Assembly: GCA_026129135.1 (NCBI GenBank)
Contig: JAHCIQ010000001.1
Coordinates: 62,001 to 126,000 of the forward strand
Origin: Cyanobacteria bacterium TGS_CYA1
GTDB lineage: Bacteria; Cyanobacteriota; Vampirovibrionia; Obscuribacterales; Obscuribacteraceae
Length of the DNA stretch: 64,000 nt
Direction of reading: 5' to 3'
The notes under the pieces were generated by a model. That model was not told where the DNA came from. It was given only the letters and a program-made list of their open reading frames with translations, and did not search any database. Shown one piece after another: positions 26,987 to 35,620 of the stretch (position 1 is its first letter; every line of letters begins with the position of its first letter). The position numbers were made by a program, and so were the translations under genes.

Positions 26987-28498
26987 ATGGATCCGTTGCA
27001 ACTTAACGATGATAATGAATTGAATTTCGATAAAAACGGGATTCAGTTAAGACTAAATCGTTTAATTGAAAAACAAACTAAGCGATACGAAGCCTTGATT
27101 AACAGCGGTAATCATGGTGACGCGCAGCAATTGCTACAGATAATCTGGCAGTTGAAACAGTTGCGCTTGCCTGGCGTTGACGATGTTTCGATGGAGCAAA
27201 GCATTCCGCCAGGTAAGCTTGCGCCAATGCTCGAGCCCTATTTGAAGAATAGTCTCAACGATTCCCAGCTGTCATTGTTATTCGAAAAACAAGCAAATTC
27301 GTCCAATTCATCAACATCATCAACTTCTTTATCTGCATTGCCGCCGTCATCCGCAGAGCCTCCCTTAGCGCCCATGGAGCCTAGTCTGCCAGAGTTATTG
27401 AGAAACAATAATGCTGTGATCAACACGACGCCGACTCAAATTTTGACACCAGCACCTGCAACTTTTCCTTCCATTCCGCCACCAAATAAGGTGCCTAAGG
27501 TCGATGTTCCAGTGCCGAAACCTTCTCCTCCGATAGAGAATCCACAAACTATCAATTTACTCCAGGAGCCGGTTGTTGCGGTGCCTCCGTCGATTGTCGC
27601 GCCTGTCGCATTCGATCGCCATGAGTTTGACGAAATTAGTAGTGGTGAATTCGACATTGTAGAGACTGCGCCAGAAGAGCCAATCGATGCCGTTCCATCA
27701 AAAAAAATTACGAGCGAAATCGAACGTCCAAAATTTATGCAAACAGGATCATTCGAAGACGAGGCTGGTGAATACGACGATTGGGAAGCCAATGGTCCGC
27801 TTAGAGGCCTTACAACGGGACATGTACCGGTTGTAAAAAAAGAAGATCTCGAAAATTATCGCAAAGAAGTTCGCGATACTATCGCATGGGAAGAAGAGTC
27901 TGAGATAGCTCCAGTTAGCGGTACTGGCAAACAAAAAAACTATTTGCGTGATAAGGTCAAAATCAAGCCATCTAAGCACACTGACGAAGAAAGTGACGAC
28001 GACAATCTAGACTTGTTGAGCGAAGAGGTCGATTTCACGCCTAAAAGCAGTTCCCCCAATAAGATGGTGCTTGTAGCCGCAGTAGTAGCGGCGTTCCTGA
28101 TAATTGGTGGGGTTGGTATCTTCGCTTTTATTTCTATGTCCGCGCCAAAATTTGAAGACCTTGAAAAAATGGGACAGCAATCGGACAAATCGCCTTTTGA
28201 AATGGAACAGCTATATGCCAAAGCGGCAAAGGCTAATCCCAACGACCCGCGAGGTTGGAGTGGCTTGTCATACTGGCAGAGCCGCTTGGGTGAAAATTTG
28301 CCTGCGCTTGAGAGTCAAGCGAAAGCAATCAAATTGTCTCCAAAAGATGCAAAACAATGGTATGCCCTTGCTCTGATTCTGAAGAGTTGCTCGAACTACA
28401 AAGAGTCGCTTAGAGCGGCGAATGAGGCGGTTGCGCTTGAACCTCAGAATAGTCAATATCTGAGTTTGCAGGAGCAAGTTCAAGAATATAATCCCTAG
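26987..28498 (+). CDS. Acidic Pro-rich membrane protein with C-terminal TPRs
   Basis: 503 residues. An N-terminal helical region (about 1-105) contains LRLNRLIEKQTKRYEALINSG. Then come a Ser/Thr/Pro-rich disordered stretch (about 105-215) and an acidic region (about 210-350). One transmembrane helix follows (about 355-380, MVLVAAVVAAFLIIGGVGIF). About two TPR units end the protein ('DPRGWSGLSYWQSRLGENLPA', split near 425-445, then AKQWYALALILKSCSNYKES). Topology puts the long acidic part in the cytoplasm and the TPRs outside, or the reverse. It resembles scaffold proteins of envelope or pilus assembly; function unknown. Confidence 0.75.
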   Translation: MDPLQLNDDNELNFDKNGIQLRLNRLIEKQTKRYEALINSGNHGDAQQLLQIIWQLKQLRLPGVDDVSMEQSIPPGKLAPMLEPYLKNSLNDSQLSLLFEKQANSSNSSTSSTSLSALPPSSAEPPLAPMEPSLPELLRNNNAVINTTPTQILTPAPATFPSIPPPNKVPKVDVPVPKPSPPIENPQTINLLQEPVVAVPPSIVAPVAFDRHEFDEISSGEFDIVETAPEEPIDAVPSKKITSEIERPKFMQTGSFEDEAGEYDDWEANGPLRGLTTGHVPVVKKEDLENYRKEVRDTIAWEEESEIAPVSGTGKQKNYLRDKVKIKPSKHTDEESDDDNLDLLSEEVDFTPKSSSPNKMVLVAAVVAAFLIIGGVGIFAFISMSAPKFEDLEKMGQQSDKSPFEMEQLYAKAAKANPNDPRGWSGLSYWQSRLGENLPALESQAKAIKLSPKDAKQWYALALILKSCSNYKESLRAANEAVALEPQNSQYLSLQEQVQEYNP

Positions 28499-28502
28499 TT
28501 TT

Positions 28503-28864
28503 TTAGTCGGATGGAGGCACGTAATGTGTTGCTTTTCCTCTTCCCGCCATTTGGAGCAGACCGAATTTGACAAATTTTGTCAGATGTCTTTGCGCTTTTT
28601 TCTTGTCAATTTCGAATTTCTCGGCGTAATCGGAAGTAGTCGTTGAAGATTTAGATGCTACGTATTTTGTAAAGTAAATTCAGCATGATCACCCTCGCGA
28701 AGTTCTCCTCTGTGGGCATATTCAATAGTTCCATTGGGGCGGATGAGTACGGCTCCAACAAGAGGTGTAGTTTTTCCGTCTGAACGGTTCTCGTTAATGG
28801 TTTGTTCCATTTGTTCGATAGCCATAAGCATGTACTTTCGATGGAGATTTTGTTCTTTTGCCAT
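28503..28864 (-). pseudogene. Decayed deaminase / winged-helix gene
   Basis: The minus-strand frame from 28864 encodes the first 68 residues of a cytidine/deoxycytidylate-type deaminase: TPLVGAVLIRPNG and RGELREGDHAEFTL, which carries the zinc-site HAE. It then meets a stop at 28658. Downstream in another frame (to the TAA at 28503-28505) lies a winged-helix segment: SDYAEKFEIDKKKAQRHL, then TKFVKFGLLQMAGRGKATHY. The PCxxC zinc half of the deaminase is missing. The pattern suggests an internal deletion plus frameshift in a deaminase-wHTH fusion gene. The total frame length is not a multiple of three. Confidence 0.7.
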
Positions 28865-28914
28865 TGGAGCATTCTCGTTGTCTAGATTCTTGTTTACAAT
28901 TGATTTGAAGTTGC

Positions 28915-28949
28915 AATCGAGACAAAATGTCCTGATTTGTGTCTCGATT
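28915..28949. repeat. 10-bp perfect inverted repeat
   Basis: AATCGAGACA (28915-28924) and TGTCTCGATT (28940-28949) flank a 15-base loop. It lies 51 bp upstream of the deaminase pseudogene start. It could be a former operator or a hairpin; there is no U tract. Confidence 0.6.
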
Positions 28950-29021
28950 CACCGATTTGCTCCGGGCGGGGCTCGAATCTGGACAGAATGTCTTAAAAAA
29001 GTCCTGATTCAGAGCAAAGTT

Positions 29022-29162
29022 ATGACAGTTGGTACCAAATATGGTGCTATGTCTAAAACTTCGGATATGCCTTGGATATACAAAGGTAAAGCGGCAGTAA
29101 AACTATTTGGCTCAAATCCACCTGACAAGCGCGAATTCGGCGTTTCTGACGGGCTGCCATGA
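29022..29162 (+). CDS. Possible small ORF before mreB
   Basis: 46 residues from the ATG at 29022, ending 40 bp before mreB. It includes SDMPWIYKGKAAVKLFGSNP. No Shine-Dalgarno and no recognisable family. It fills an otherwise empty region and may be coding, a gene remnant, or chance. The same frame is open upstream across the antisense of the pseudogene, which weakens the case. Confidence 0.25.
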   Translation: MTVGTKYGAMSKTSDMPWIYKGKAAVKLFGSNPPDKREFGVSDGLP

Positions 29163-29202
29163 TACACTTAAGGAGAAGTAAAAACAGCTCGGAGACTTTG
29201 AG

Positions 29203-30249
29203 GTGATTAACTTGGTAGGCTGGCTCAAAGGCTTATTTAGCAAAGGCGTTGGTATCGACTTAGGAACCGCCAACACTTTGATTTATCTAGAAAATCAAGG
29301 CGTAGTGCTGAGAGAACCCTCAGTTATTGCTATTGACGATGCAACTAACCTCCCTATTGCGGTAGGAGAAGAGGCGCGGGCCATGATTGGCAGAACGCCC
29401 CGGGGAGTGAGAGCGACCAGACCGCTCAAAGACGGAGTTATTGCCGACCTTGATCATGCGAAAATCATGCTCAATGAGTTCATTAAGCGTGTCGCATCGC
29501 ACGATAATGCACTTCGCAATCCTGAAATTGTAATTGCGGTTCCCTCTGGTATCACGAGTGTTGAGAAGAGCGCAATTCGCAACGTCGCCGAGAACGCCAA
29601 AGCATCAAGAATCTATATGCCGGACGAACCTCTTGCTGCTGCAATTGGTGCTGACCTTCCTGTTATCGAACCAACTGGTTCTATGATTATAGATATTGGT
29701 GGTGGCACAACCGAAGTGGCCGTGCTTAGCCTGTCTGGAATCGTTGTTAACGAGTCTATTCGCATTGCTGGCGACGAATTGAGCGAAGCCATAAGAATAT
29801 ATTTGAAGCGTGTACACAGTGTGGAAATCGGCGAGAAAACAGCTGAAGAAGTGAAATTCCGTCTGGGTTCTGCCTGGAAAACACAAGAAAACGATAAATA
29901 CAACGTGAAAGGCTTGAGCCTGTTGAACGGGCTTCCTACAACCGTTACGGTAAGTCGCGGCGAAATTCGCGAAGCAATTGCCGAGCCATTGCGCGCCATA
30001 ATTGGTGCAATTAAACACACTTTGGAAAAAACTCCTCCCGAGCTTGCCGCTGATATTTATAATCGCGGTATTGTCGTGGTCGGTGGTGGAGCGCTTTTAC
30101 AGGGGCTCGACGAGCTTATATCGTTCGAGACCGAAGTGCCAGTTTTCATTGTGGAAGATCCACTTTCTGCAGTGGCGAAGGGTACCGGCAAGATGCTTAG
30201 CGACCCGACTTTCAGTCGAGTGCTCGAACTGTGCCAATATCACAAGTAA
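29203..30249 (+). CDS. mreB: Rod-shape-determining actin homologue MreB
   Basis: 348 residues from a GTG with GGAG at the usual distance. The product polymerises on the inner membrane and directs the elongasome. The actin-fold motifs are phosphate-1 VGIDLGTANTLIYLE, phosphate-2 IDIGGGTTEVAVLS, connect-2 and the adenosine motif GIVVVGGGALLQGLDE. An N-terminal amphipathic stretch (MINLVGWLKGLF) fits membrane binding. It is first in the classical mreB-mreC-mreD-mrdA order with 13-21 bp gaps, so these are one operon. The set predicts a rod-shaped or elongated cell. Confidence 0.97.
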   Translation: MINLVGWLKGLFSKGVGIDLGTANTLIYLENQGVVLREPSVIAIDDATNLPIAVGEEARAMIGRTPRGVRATRPLKDGVIADLDHAKIMLNEFIKRVASHDNALRNPEIVIAVPSGITSVEKSAIRNVAENAKASRIYMPDEPLAAAIGADLPVIEPTGSMIIDIGGGTTEVAVLSLSGIVVNESIRIAGDELSEAIRIYLKRVHSVEIGEKTAEEVKFRLGSAWKTQENDKYNVKGLSLLNGLPTTVTVSRGEIREAIAEPLRAIIGAIKHTLEKTPPELAADIYNRGIVVVGGGALLQGLDELISFETEVPVFIVEDPLSAVAKGTGKMLSDPTFSRVLELCQYHK

Positions 30250-30270
30250 TCGTAAACAAGGCAGCCGAGA

Positions 30271-31059
30271 TTGTTATCGCGTTCAAATGATCAGGCAGAA
30301 CACATTGCCGAAGCAGTGTTTCTGGTCATAATTCTAATCATGTTGGCTGGTCCGGCATCTGGATTTTTGATGACTGCAAGCACCTGGGTTTCTTCAGGGC
30401 TGACCAAGAGTATTTACCAGGTCAAATCAACGCGCGATCTCGCAGACAAAGTTTTTGAATCAACCGAGCGCATCAGAGAACTTGAAGCAAAACTAGCTAA
30501 GACCGAAATTGAATTAGCTACGCTCAAACGCCAGGCGCGCGATACTAATAACCTGCGCAAGATGCTTGGTCTGCGCGATAAGATGTCTAGAAAAGCAGTT
30601 GCAGCAGAAGTAAGCGCTCGTAATCCCGACAACTGGTACGAGCAAGTGGTGCTCGACAAAGGTCAGGCAGAAGGTATCGTCAAAGGGTCTGCCGTTATCA
30701 CCGCCGATGGTGTCGTAGGTCAGGTGTTCAGCACGAGCGAACACGCAAGTGTAGTTAGGCTCATTACCGACCCCGAGCAGAAGCTAGGTGTCGTCATTAA
30801 ACGTATCGGGCTTCCTGGTATCATCTCTGGCAACGGCCCGAATTTGGCTGTTATAGATTATGTTCCGGTAGGCACCAACGTAGACGTTGGCGACAAAATT
30901 ATTTGCTACGGTAAAGGCGGTGCGTTTCCAGACAATCACCCGGTAGGTGAAGTTGCTTCTATTCGTCGTGATACCAATGGCGCTTCAATGCAAATAGATG
31001 TGAAACTGGCTGAGAACTGTTTCGACCTGGATCAAGTCCTGGTCCTTCCGCCAATCTGA
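30271..31059 (+). CDS. mreC: Rod-shape-determining protein MreC
   Basis: 262 residues from a TTG (no other start keeps the anchor). A transmembrane helix (about 14-36, VFLVIILIMLAGPASG) leads into a periplasmic coiled coil (about 50-90) and the MreC double beta-barrel. Diagnostic segments are NPDNWYEQVVLDKGQAEGI, GVVGQVFSTSEHASVVRLI and the terminal LDQVLVL. MreC connects MreB filaments with PBP2 and activates it. It sits between mreB (21-bp gap) and mreD (13-bp gap). Confidence 0.95.
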   Translation: MLSRSNDQAEHIAEAVFLVIILIMLAGPASGFLMTASTWVSSGLTKSIYQVKSTRDLADKVFESTERIRELEAKLAKTEIELATLKRQARDTNNLRKMLGLRDKMSRKAVAAEVSARNPDNWYEQVVLDKGQAEGIVKGSAVITADGVVGQVFSTSEHASVVRLITDPEQKLGVVIKRIGLPGIISGNGPNLAVIDYVPVGTNVDVGDKIICYGKGGAFPDNHPVGEVASIRRDTNGASMQIDVKLAENCFDLDQVLVLPPI

Positions 31060-31072
31060 GGTCAATTGCGTC

Positions 31073-31675
31073 ATGCTTGCAATTCGCACACAACGAAGAA
31101 TAGGCGCGATAGGCATTGTCGCTCTCATAATTTCGTTTATTTGGATTTTGCAGCTTTGTATTTTGAGCCGGCTCACGCTATTCGATGTCCAGTGCAATTT
31201 GGCTTTGACTTTCATCATAGTGTGGTCTGTAACCTGGGGATCTCCTGTTAAAGCGCCTACCCTGGACGAATTGCGTTTGAGCACCTGGAAAGAAGTCATG
31301 CTCAGGCAGGTGTTGTCTGGTTCTATCAGTGGTGCCTTGTTGGGCGCTGCTTTCGCTGCTTTATATAATTCGATTTTGCCAATATATCCAATCTGTTATC
31401 CGCTTGTGGGTTGGAGTGCTGGATATTTCTGCTTGCGCAATTTCAACCGTGCAATCATATTTTGCATACCTTTAGTTTTTGTTTTCACATTCATGTCAGA
31501 GTTGATAATGGCTGCTCAACTCTACGTAGTTGGACGCCCAGGTGTGTTAGAAAATTTAGTCAGAGTCTCACTTATTGAAGCTTCGCTAAATTCGCTTTTG
31601 GCTCCTTTTATATTTTTCCCGATGCGTGGATGGTATGAATTTCTTCGATACAGGGAGCTTTCTGATCAGCGATGA
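31073..31675 (+). CDS. mreD: Rod-shape-determining protein MreD
   Basis: 200 residues with about five hydrophobic helices and little else. Residues 15-35 (IVALIISFIWILQLCILSR) and the later PICYPLVGWSAGYFCLRNF are typical of the poorly conserved MreD family. Assignment rests mainly on topology and its place between mreC and the PBP2 gene, whose ATG overlaps the mreD stop (ATGA). Longer than the roughly 165-residue E. coli protein. Acts in the elongasome membrane complex. Confidence 0.88.
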   Translation: MLAIRTQRRIGAIGIVALIISFIWILQLCILSRLTLFDVQCNLALTFIIVWSVTWGSPVKAPTLDELRLSTWKEVMLRQVLSGSISGALLGAAFAALYNSILPIYPICYPLVGWSAGYFCLRNFNRAIIFCIPLVFVFTFMSELIMAAQLYVVGRPGVLENLVRVSLIEASLNSLLAPFIFFPMRGWYEFLRYRELSDQR

Positions 31676-33495
31676 AAAGTTTGTCTTCCAACACTAAGTT
31701 TTCAGATCAGGTAGCGGGAAAGGCTTTCGTCCTGGCTTTCGTAATAATAACAGCTATGGTTCTTTTGCTTTTGCGATTGACCTGGTTGCAGATTATTCAA
31801 AATAAGTATTACAAAACTGCTGCCGAAGACAATTCTACTCGTGTCACATTTTTGCGCGCACCACGTGGAAGTTTGTACGATAGGCATGGCAATCTGCTTG
31901 CAACCAACAAACAGTCGCTATCAATGATTGCGGTCCCTAATCAGTTGGACAATCTTCAAGACTTGGCCACGCGCATCGCCAAGATTTTGGATCTGGATTA
32001 TGCCGAAGTATTTGACAGACTCATGAAGGCAAAAGCTTCGAGTTCGGTGCTACCAATAGTTATAGAACACGATTTGAATCTAGAGCACGTGAGCAAATTC
32101 TACGAGCAAAAGTTGTTTTTGCCTGGAATCGATATTCTGCCTGACATAAGCCGGACCTATCCGCATGCTGAGGTCACTGCGCACGTTTTGGGCTATTGTG
32201 GTGAAATCACAAAACCACAGTTATTGCGCCGTCCGGACAGAAAAATGGGCGATGTGGTTGGACAGGCTGGAATAGAAAAAGTCTATGACGATCAATTGCG
32301 CGGGGTCGATGGCGAGCAGCGTGTTCGAGTAAACGCCATGGGGCAATCTTCTTCGCCAGAAACAGCAAAACCTATTGTTACAAAGAAAGCTGTTCCAGGT
32401 CAGCCTATTGTTTTATCGCTCGATCTAAATTTGCAACGTTGTGCTTATCAGGCTCTTGGTGAGAAATCTGGCGCGATAGTAGCAATGGATCCGCAATCGG
32501 GAGAGATACTGGCACTGGTATCACGCCCTAGTTATGACCCGAACGTTTTCACTCGTCGATTGACTAAAGAAGATAGAAAACTCTTGAGTCATCCAAGTCA
32601 CCCTCTGCACAATCGCGCATTGTCTGGGTTTCCACCAGGTTCTATTTGGAAGCCGATTACGATGCTTGCAGCTCTCGACTACAAAGTTATCAAACCGACT
32701 GACAAAATTCATGTCAGTGGTGGTGTCGCACTTGGTGGCTTCTTTTTCCACGATTGGACCAGCGCAAGCGGATTGTTCGACCTGGTTAAATGTATGCAAT
32801 GGTCACGTGACTCGGCTTTCTACATCATGGCTTTGAAGATGACCCCTGAGATGATCAAAAAATGGGGCAATATGCTTGGCGCTGGAAGACCTACCGGTGT
32901 AGAGCTTCCTAACGAACGTTCTGGGACGGTGCCGGATTCTGAATGGAAGTTGAAGCGCATGCATGAAAAATGGTATCCCGGAAACACGCTCCACATGTCC
33001 ATCGGGCAAACGTTTATTCAGCTCACTCCAGTACAGGGTGCTCGCATTTACTCTGGTCTTGCCATGAAAGGACGTGTTCCTTTCTCGCATCTGGCAATCA
33101 AGATTGGCGACCGCCAAATTCCCGCACCAAAGGCTGAAAACTGGAAAATCAAACCTGAATATATGAAAGTGATTTCTGATGGTTTGAGAGCTGTAGTGCA
33201 GGGTGGTACTGCAGGACGGGTAAACATGCCTGAAGTTGCGATATCTGGTAAAACAGGGTCTGCAGAAGCTCCGCCGAAGGGAAGTAAGACTCACGGGTGG
33301 TTTTGCTGTTATGCACCATCGGAAAAACCTGAAATTGTTATATGTGCATTTGTAGAGCACGGCGGTCACGGTGGTACTGCTGCGGCACCACTTGCGAAGA
33401 TAGTTTTGCAGGAATATTTTGGAATCAAGAAAACGCCTATTCCGGGTGTGACTGACGCCAAACCTAAGAAGCCTGTCGCTAAGCCACGCCACTAA
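31672..33495 (+). CDS. mrdA: Penicillin-binding protein 2 (elongasome transpeptidase)
   Basis: 607 residues. A transmembrane helix (about 17-38) is followed by the non-catalytic pedestal domain (about 55-230, with the R/G-rich FLRAPRGSLYDRHGNLLA) and the transpeptidase domain. The active site consists of SxxK with Ser324 and Lys327 (PPGSIWKP), an SxD variant of the second motif at 378-380 (SRD) and KTG at 527-529 (SGKTGSAEAPP). It crosslinks peptidoglycan during side-wall growth and would be a beta-lactam target. A Pro/Lys-rich tail ends the protein. No rodA gene is visible downstream. Confidence 0.95.
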   Translation: MKSLSSNTKFSDQVAGKAFVLAFVIITAMVLLLLRLTWLQIIQNKYYKTAAEDNSTRVTFLRAPRGSLYDRHGNLLATNKQSLSMIAVPNQLDNLQDLATRIAKILDLDYAEVFDRLMKAKASSSVLPIVIEHDLNLEHVSKFYEQKLFLPGIDILPDISRTYPHAEVTAHVLGYCGEITKPQLLRRPDRKMGDVVGQAGIEKVYDDQLRGVDGEQRVRVNAMGQSSSPETAKPIVTKKAVPGQPIVLSLDLNLQRCAYQALGEKSGAIVAMDPQSGEILALVSRPSYDPNVFTRRLTKEDRKLLSHPSHPLHNRALSGFPPGSIWKPITMLAALDYKVIKPTDKIHVSGGVALGGFFFHDWTSASGLFDLVKCMQWSRDSAFYIMALKMTPEMIKKWGNMLGAGRPTGVELPNERSGTVPDSEWKLKRMHEKWYPGNTLHMSIGQTFIQLTPVQGARIYSGLAMKGRVPFSHLAIKIGDRQIPAPKAENWKIKPEYMKVISDGLRAVVQGGTAGRVNMPEVAISGKTGSAEAPPKGSKTHGWFCCYAPSEKPEIVICAFVEHGGHGGTAAAPLAKIVLQEYFGIKKTPIPGVTDAKPKKPVAKPRH

Positions 33496-33628
33496 ATTAG
33501 ATTTTGTATCAAATCCGCAATTAAATACGGTTTAGATATTCACCGTATATGCCACTACCGTATTGAAATACGTACATATATGAAAATGCCCATCCTGGAC
33601 TTTTCTTGAGGTGGTGGAGATAATTGGC

Positions 33629-33688
33629 ATGGTCCTTTTCAGACAAATAATCGTCCCTCTTAAACCGGTGAGTTCAGCGCAAATATGA
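33629..33688 (+). CDS. 19-residue leader ORF coupled to the coiled-coil gene
   Basis: An ATG with GGAGA eight bases upstream opens a 19-codon frame (MVLFRQIIVPLKPVSSAQI). Its TGA overlaps the ATG of the next gene (ATGA). The good ribosome site belongs to this short frame, not to the downstream gene, so the peptide probably mediates translational coupling. Whether the peptide itself acts is unknown. Confidence 0.45.
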   Translation: MVLFRQIIVPLKPVSSAQI

Positions 33689-34482
33689 CTACATCTGACG
33701 CCTCTTCTGCACCAAAAGGTGTAACTTCAGAATCAATCGAAAAACTTTTCGTCGAAGAATCAAAAAAAGATTCTGAAGCCGCCAAACCAGTAGAAGAGCC
33801 TACTGAAGAGCGTGTCGAGGTTGAGTTGAAGTCGGTACTTCCTTCTGAAAAAGTTGAGGAAGTCGATTGCAATCCCGAAACGATTAGCGAAAATAAATCT
33901 ACAGAGTCTTCTGACAAATTAGCCCAAATTAACGGCGAGCAAGTAGACAAAGTGAGCCGCAACGAGCTGGTCACCTTTCTTGAAGGTTTTGCCAAGATGC
34001 TGCGCAAAGATGGTGGCGATCTTCCTGCCCCTATCGCGCCTGATACCAAGCTCGACTTGACTCATCCGCAATTGGAAGAAATTAGAATCATCATCGAAGA
34101 TAAAGATCAAGAAATCGCTGATCTTCGTCGTTCACTTGTAGAAGCTCAGGACACCATCATCAAATTGCTCACAGATCGTGTTGAAGACAGAGCTAAAATT
34201 GCATCGCAAGACATGGAGCTCAAGCTCATTCCAGATTTGCAAGAACAAACAGATCGCGCGATGCGTCTTGCATACAAAACTGACGAACTCAAAGCCGACA
34301 TGGCTAAAGTGAAATACGAACTTGATCGCAATCGCATTGCAAATGTTCGCTCAGGTGTGTATCAAATGCCGCAAACTGGCATCATCTCTCGCGTTAAGCA
34401 TTGGTTCTTAAAAGCGAAAGGTGTTTCGCAACGTCAATTCGAAGAATTCTTCAAAGTCAAAAAAGACGAAACTCCCGAATAG
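33685..34482 (+). CDS. Acidic coiled-coil protein
   Basis: 265 residues, no recognised family. The N-terminal 90 residues are acidic, Ser/Glu-rich and likely disordered. Residues about 125-215 form a strong coiled coil (QLEEIRIIIEDKDQEIADLR and onwards, with heptad Leu/Ile). The C-terminal 50 residues are basic and helical. There is no signal peptide or membrane segment. It lies 190 bp after the PBP2 gene; the gap contains short inverted repeats (TACGGT/ACCGTA; CGTATT/AATACG). Cytoskeletal or chromosome-associated roles are conceivable but unsupported. Confidence 0.7.
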   Translation: MTTSDASSAPKGVTSESIEKLFVEESKKDSEAAKPVEEPTEERVEVELKSVLPSEKVEEVDCNPETISENKSTESSDKLAQINGEQVDKVSRNELVTFLEGFAKMLRKDGGDLPAPIAPDTKLDLTHPQLEEIRIIIEDKDQEIADLRRSLVEAQDTIIKLLTDRVEDRAKIASQDMELKLIPDLQEQTDRAMRLAYKTDELKADMAKVKYELDRNRIANVRSGVYQMPQTGIISRVKHWFLKAKGVSQRQFEEFFKVKKDETPE

Positions 34483-34572
34483 GTAGTTCTAATCGAAAAG
34501 CGTTTATATCGAAAGAAAATCCGCGTTATAAATTTTTATCGCGCGTGGACAGAGCCAAGTAAGCCGAAAAGC

Positions 34573-34974
34573 TTGTACCTACAAGAAGGCACTGTTGGAA
34601 AGACGGCTGGAAAGTTGCGTGTAACTATCGCTTGCGAATCCACACCGGAGTCTTTCATAGAACATCAATGTAATCTGAAACGAGAGGAAGGCTTTTGGGA
34701 GTTGGAGCCGCTCTTCGAAATCACTGTGAATCTAGATGATTTGAAGTCCCACAAGGATGATCTCGAGGAAAATCTGGCTGCGCTTCTTGACGAACTCAAA
34801 TATTCTGGCAATTTTGATTCTATAGATACAACAGAGTTTGATACCAAACTCAAAATGCGTCTCAATGTTTATGATCACAAAAAGGCAGCGGAACGAATAA
34901 ACGCTTGGTTGAAAGAACTTGGAATTTTCCAAGAATCAAAAGCAAAATTAGAGGTTAGAGCTTTGCAAATCTAG
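34573..34974 (+). CDS. Hypothetical protein
   Basis: 133 residues from a TTG; no ATG or GTG lies near the start of the open frame, and no ribosome site is seen, so the true N-terminus is uncertain. An N-terminal strand (KLRVTIACES) and a segment EITVNLDDLKSHKDDLEENL suggest an alpha/beta domain. The C-terminal part (MRLNVYDHKKAAERINAWLKELG) is helical. Family not recognised. It is not a plausible toxin partner for the HicB-like protein downstream: it lacks the HicA dsRBD-like fold and is much longer. Confidence 0.6.
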   Translation: MYLQEGTVGKTAGKLRVTIACESTPESFIEHQCNLKREEGFWELEPLFEITVNLDDLKSHKDDLEENLAALLDELKYSGNFDSIDTTEFDTKLKMRLNVYDHKKAAERINAWLKELGIFQESKAKLEVRALQI

Positions 34975-34998
34975 CCTTCATCACGGTTAGGGCTGACC

Positions 34999-35040
34999 TT
35001 GACAATAATTCCTGCCATAAATATAATAAATGGCAGGAAT
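34999..35040 (+). promoter_or_regulatory. Perfect consensus sigma-70 promoter with overlapping operator
   Basis: TTGACA (34999-35004), exactly 17 bases, then TATAAT (35022-35027): both hexamers match consensus at every position. An 11-bp perfect inverted repeat, ATTCCTGCCAT (35008-35018) and ATGGCAGGAAT (35030-35040), brackets the -10 and the start site. A protein on this repeat would block polymerase, so autoregulation by the DNA-binding product of the next gene is likely. Transcription should start about 35034, which leaves almost no leader before the ATG at 35039. Confidence 0.85.
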
Positions 35041-35554
35041 GAATAAGAAAGCAATTAAAAACACCTTGATAGTTCGGTGGTCAAATGAAGACCATTGTTT
35101 TATTGCATCGTCTCCACTTTTTGATTCAGTAATAGGAGTTGGCGATTCCGAGAGTGAAGCATTGAAAGAGTTTTGCGACATACTTGATGATGCTTATGAA
35201 GCTTATTTGGAAGGGGAGCTCAAGTATGATTATCCTGGCAGGCCAGCTAAGAATCGAATCGCGCTGAATGTAGATGTTCAAGCAAATACCAAGAAATCTA
35301 TAAAAGATTTAGCCATGGAAAAAGGATGCAGCCAGGGCGAAGTTGTTGACTTTCTTCTCGCGTATCACATCCTTTCAGGAAAATCGAATTTCGTCAATCC
35401 TGACACTGAATTTTTAGTCAAAGATTCTGAAACTTTGAAATATGCTTCTCGAAAAATCCCGGTTAGTCTCGAACAAAGATTAGAGTCAGTAGAAAAGAAA
35501 ATTGACAGAGTACTGAAAAATACTGAGTCTTTTAAATCAAATAAAGGTAAATGA
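35039..35554 (+). CDS. HicB-like antitoxin/repressor without HicA
   Basis: 171 residues from the ATG at 35039, which fits the predicted transcription start; an ATG at 35030 would precede it. The N-terminal HicB-type partial RNase H fold (about 8-55) shows LIVRWSNEDHCFIASSPLF and GVGDSESEALKEF. Residues about 78-110 (NRIALNVDVQANTKKSIKDL) look like a ribbon-helix-helix DNA-binding region. A helical tail ends in EQRLESVEKKIDRVL. No HicA toxin gene adjoins it on either side, so it seems an orphan that represses its own strong promoter through the inverted repeat. The mRNA would be nearly leaderless. Confidence 0.75.
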   Translation: MNKKAIKNTLIVRWSNEDHCFIASSPLFDSVIGVGDSESEALKEFCDILDDAYEAYLEGELKYDYPGRPAKNRIALNVDVQANTKKSIKDLAMEKGCSQGEVVDFLLAYHILSGKSNFVNPDTEFLVKDSETLKYASRKIPVSLEQRLESVEKKIDRVLKNTESFKSNKGK

Positions 35555-35620
35555 CTCGCAAATTACATCGCCGCCAGATTTCTTTCATGGCGGCGATACA
35601 TCTATTTCACTAATTCAGCT

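Noticed and set aside
28955-28985. GGGGCTCGAATCTGGAC, which recalls a tRNA T-arm
   Set aside because: The flanks do not form a T stem, and no D or anticodon arm can be drawn on either strand.
28734-29162. Plus-strand 142-codon frame over the deaminase remnant
   Set aside because: Most of it is antisense to the recognisable deaminase segment. Only the last 46 codons were kept, as a low-confidence small ORF.
34573-35554. HicAB toxin-antitoxin pair
   Set aside because: The gene upstream of the HicB-like protein is 133 residues and lacks the HicA fold, and no HicA-sized frame lies downstream; called an orphan instead.
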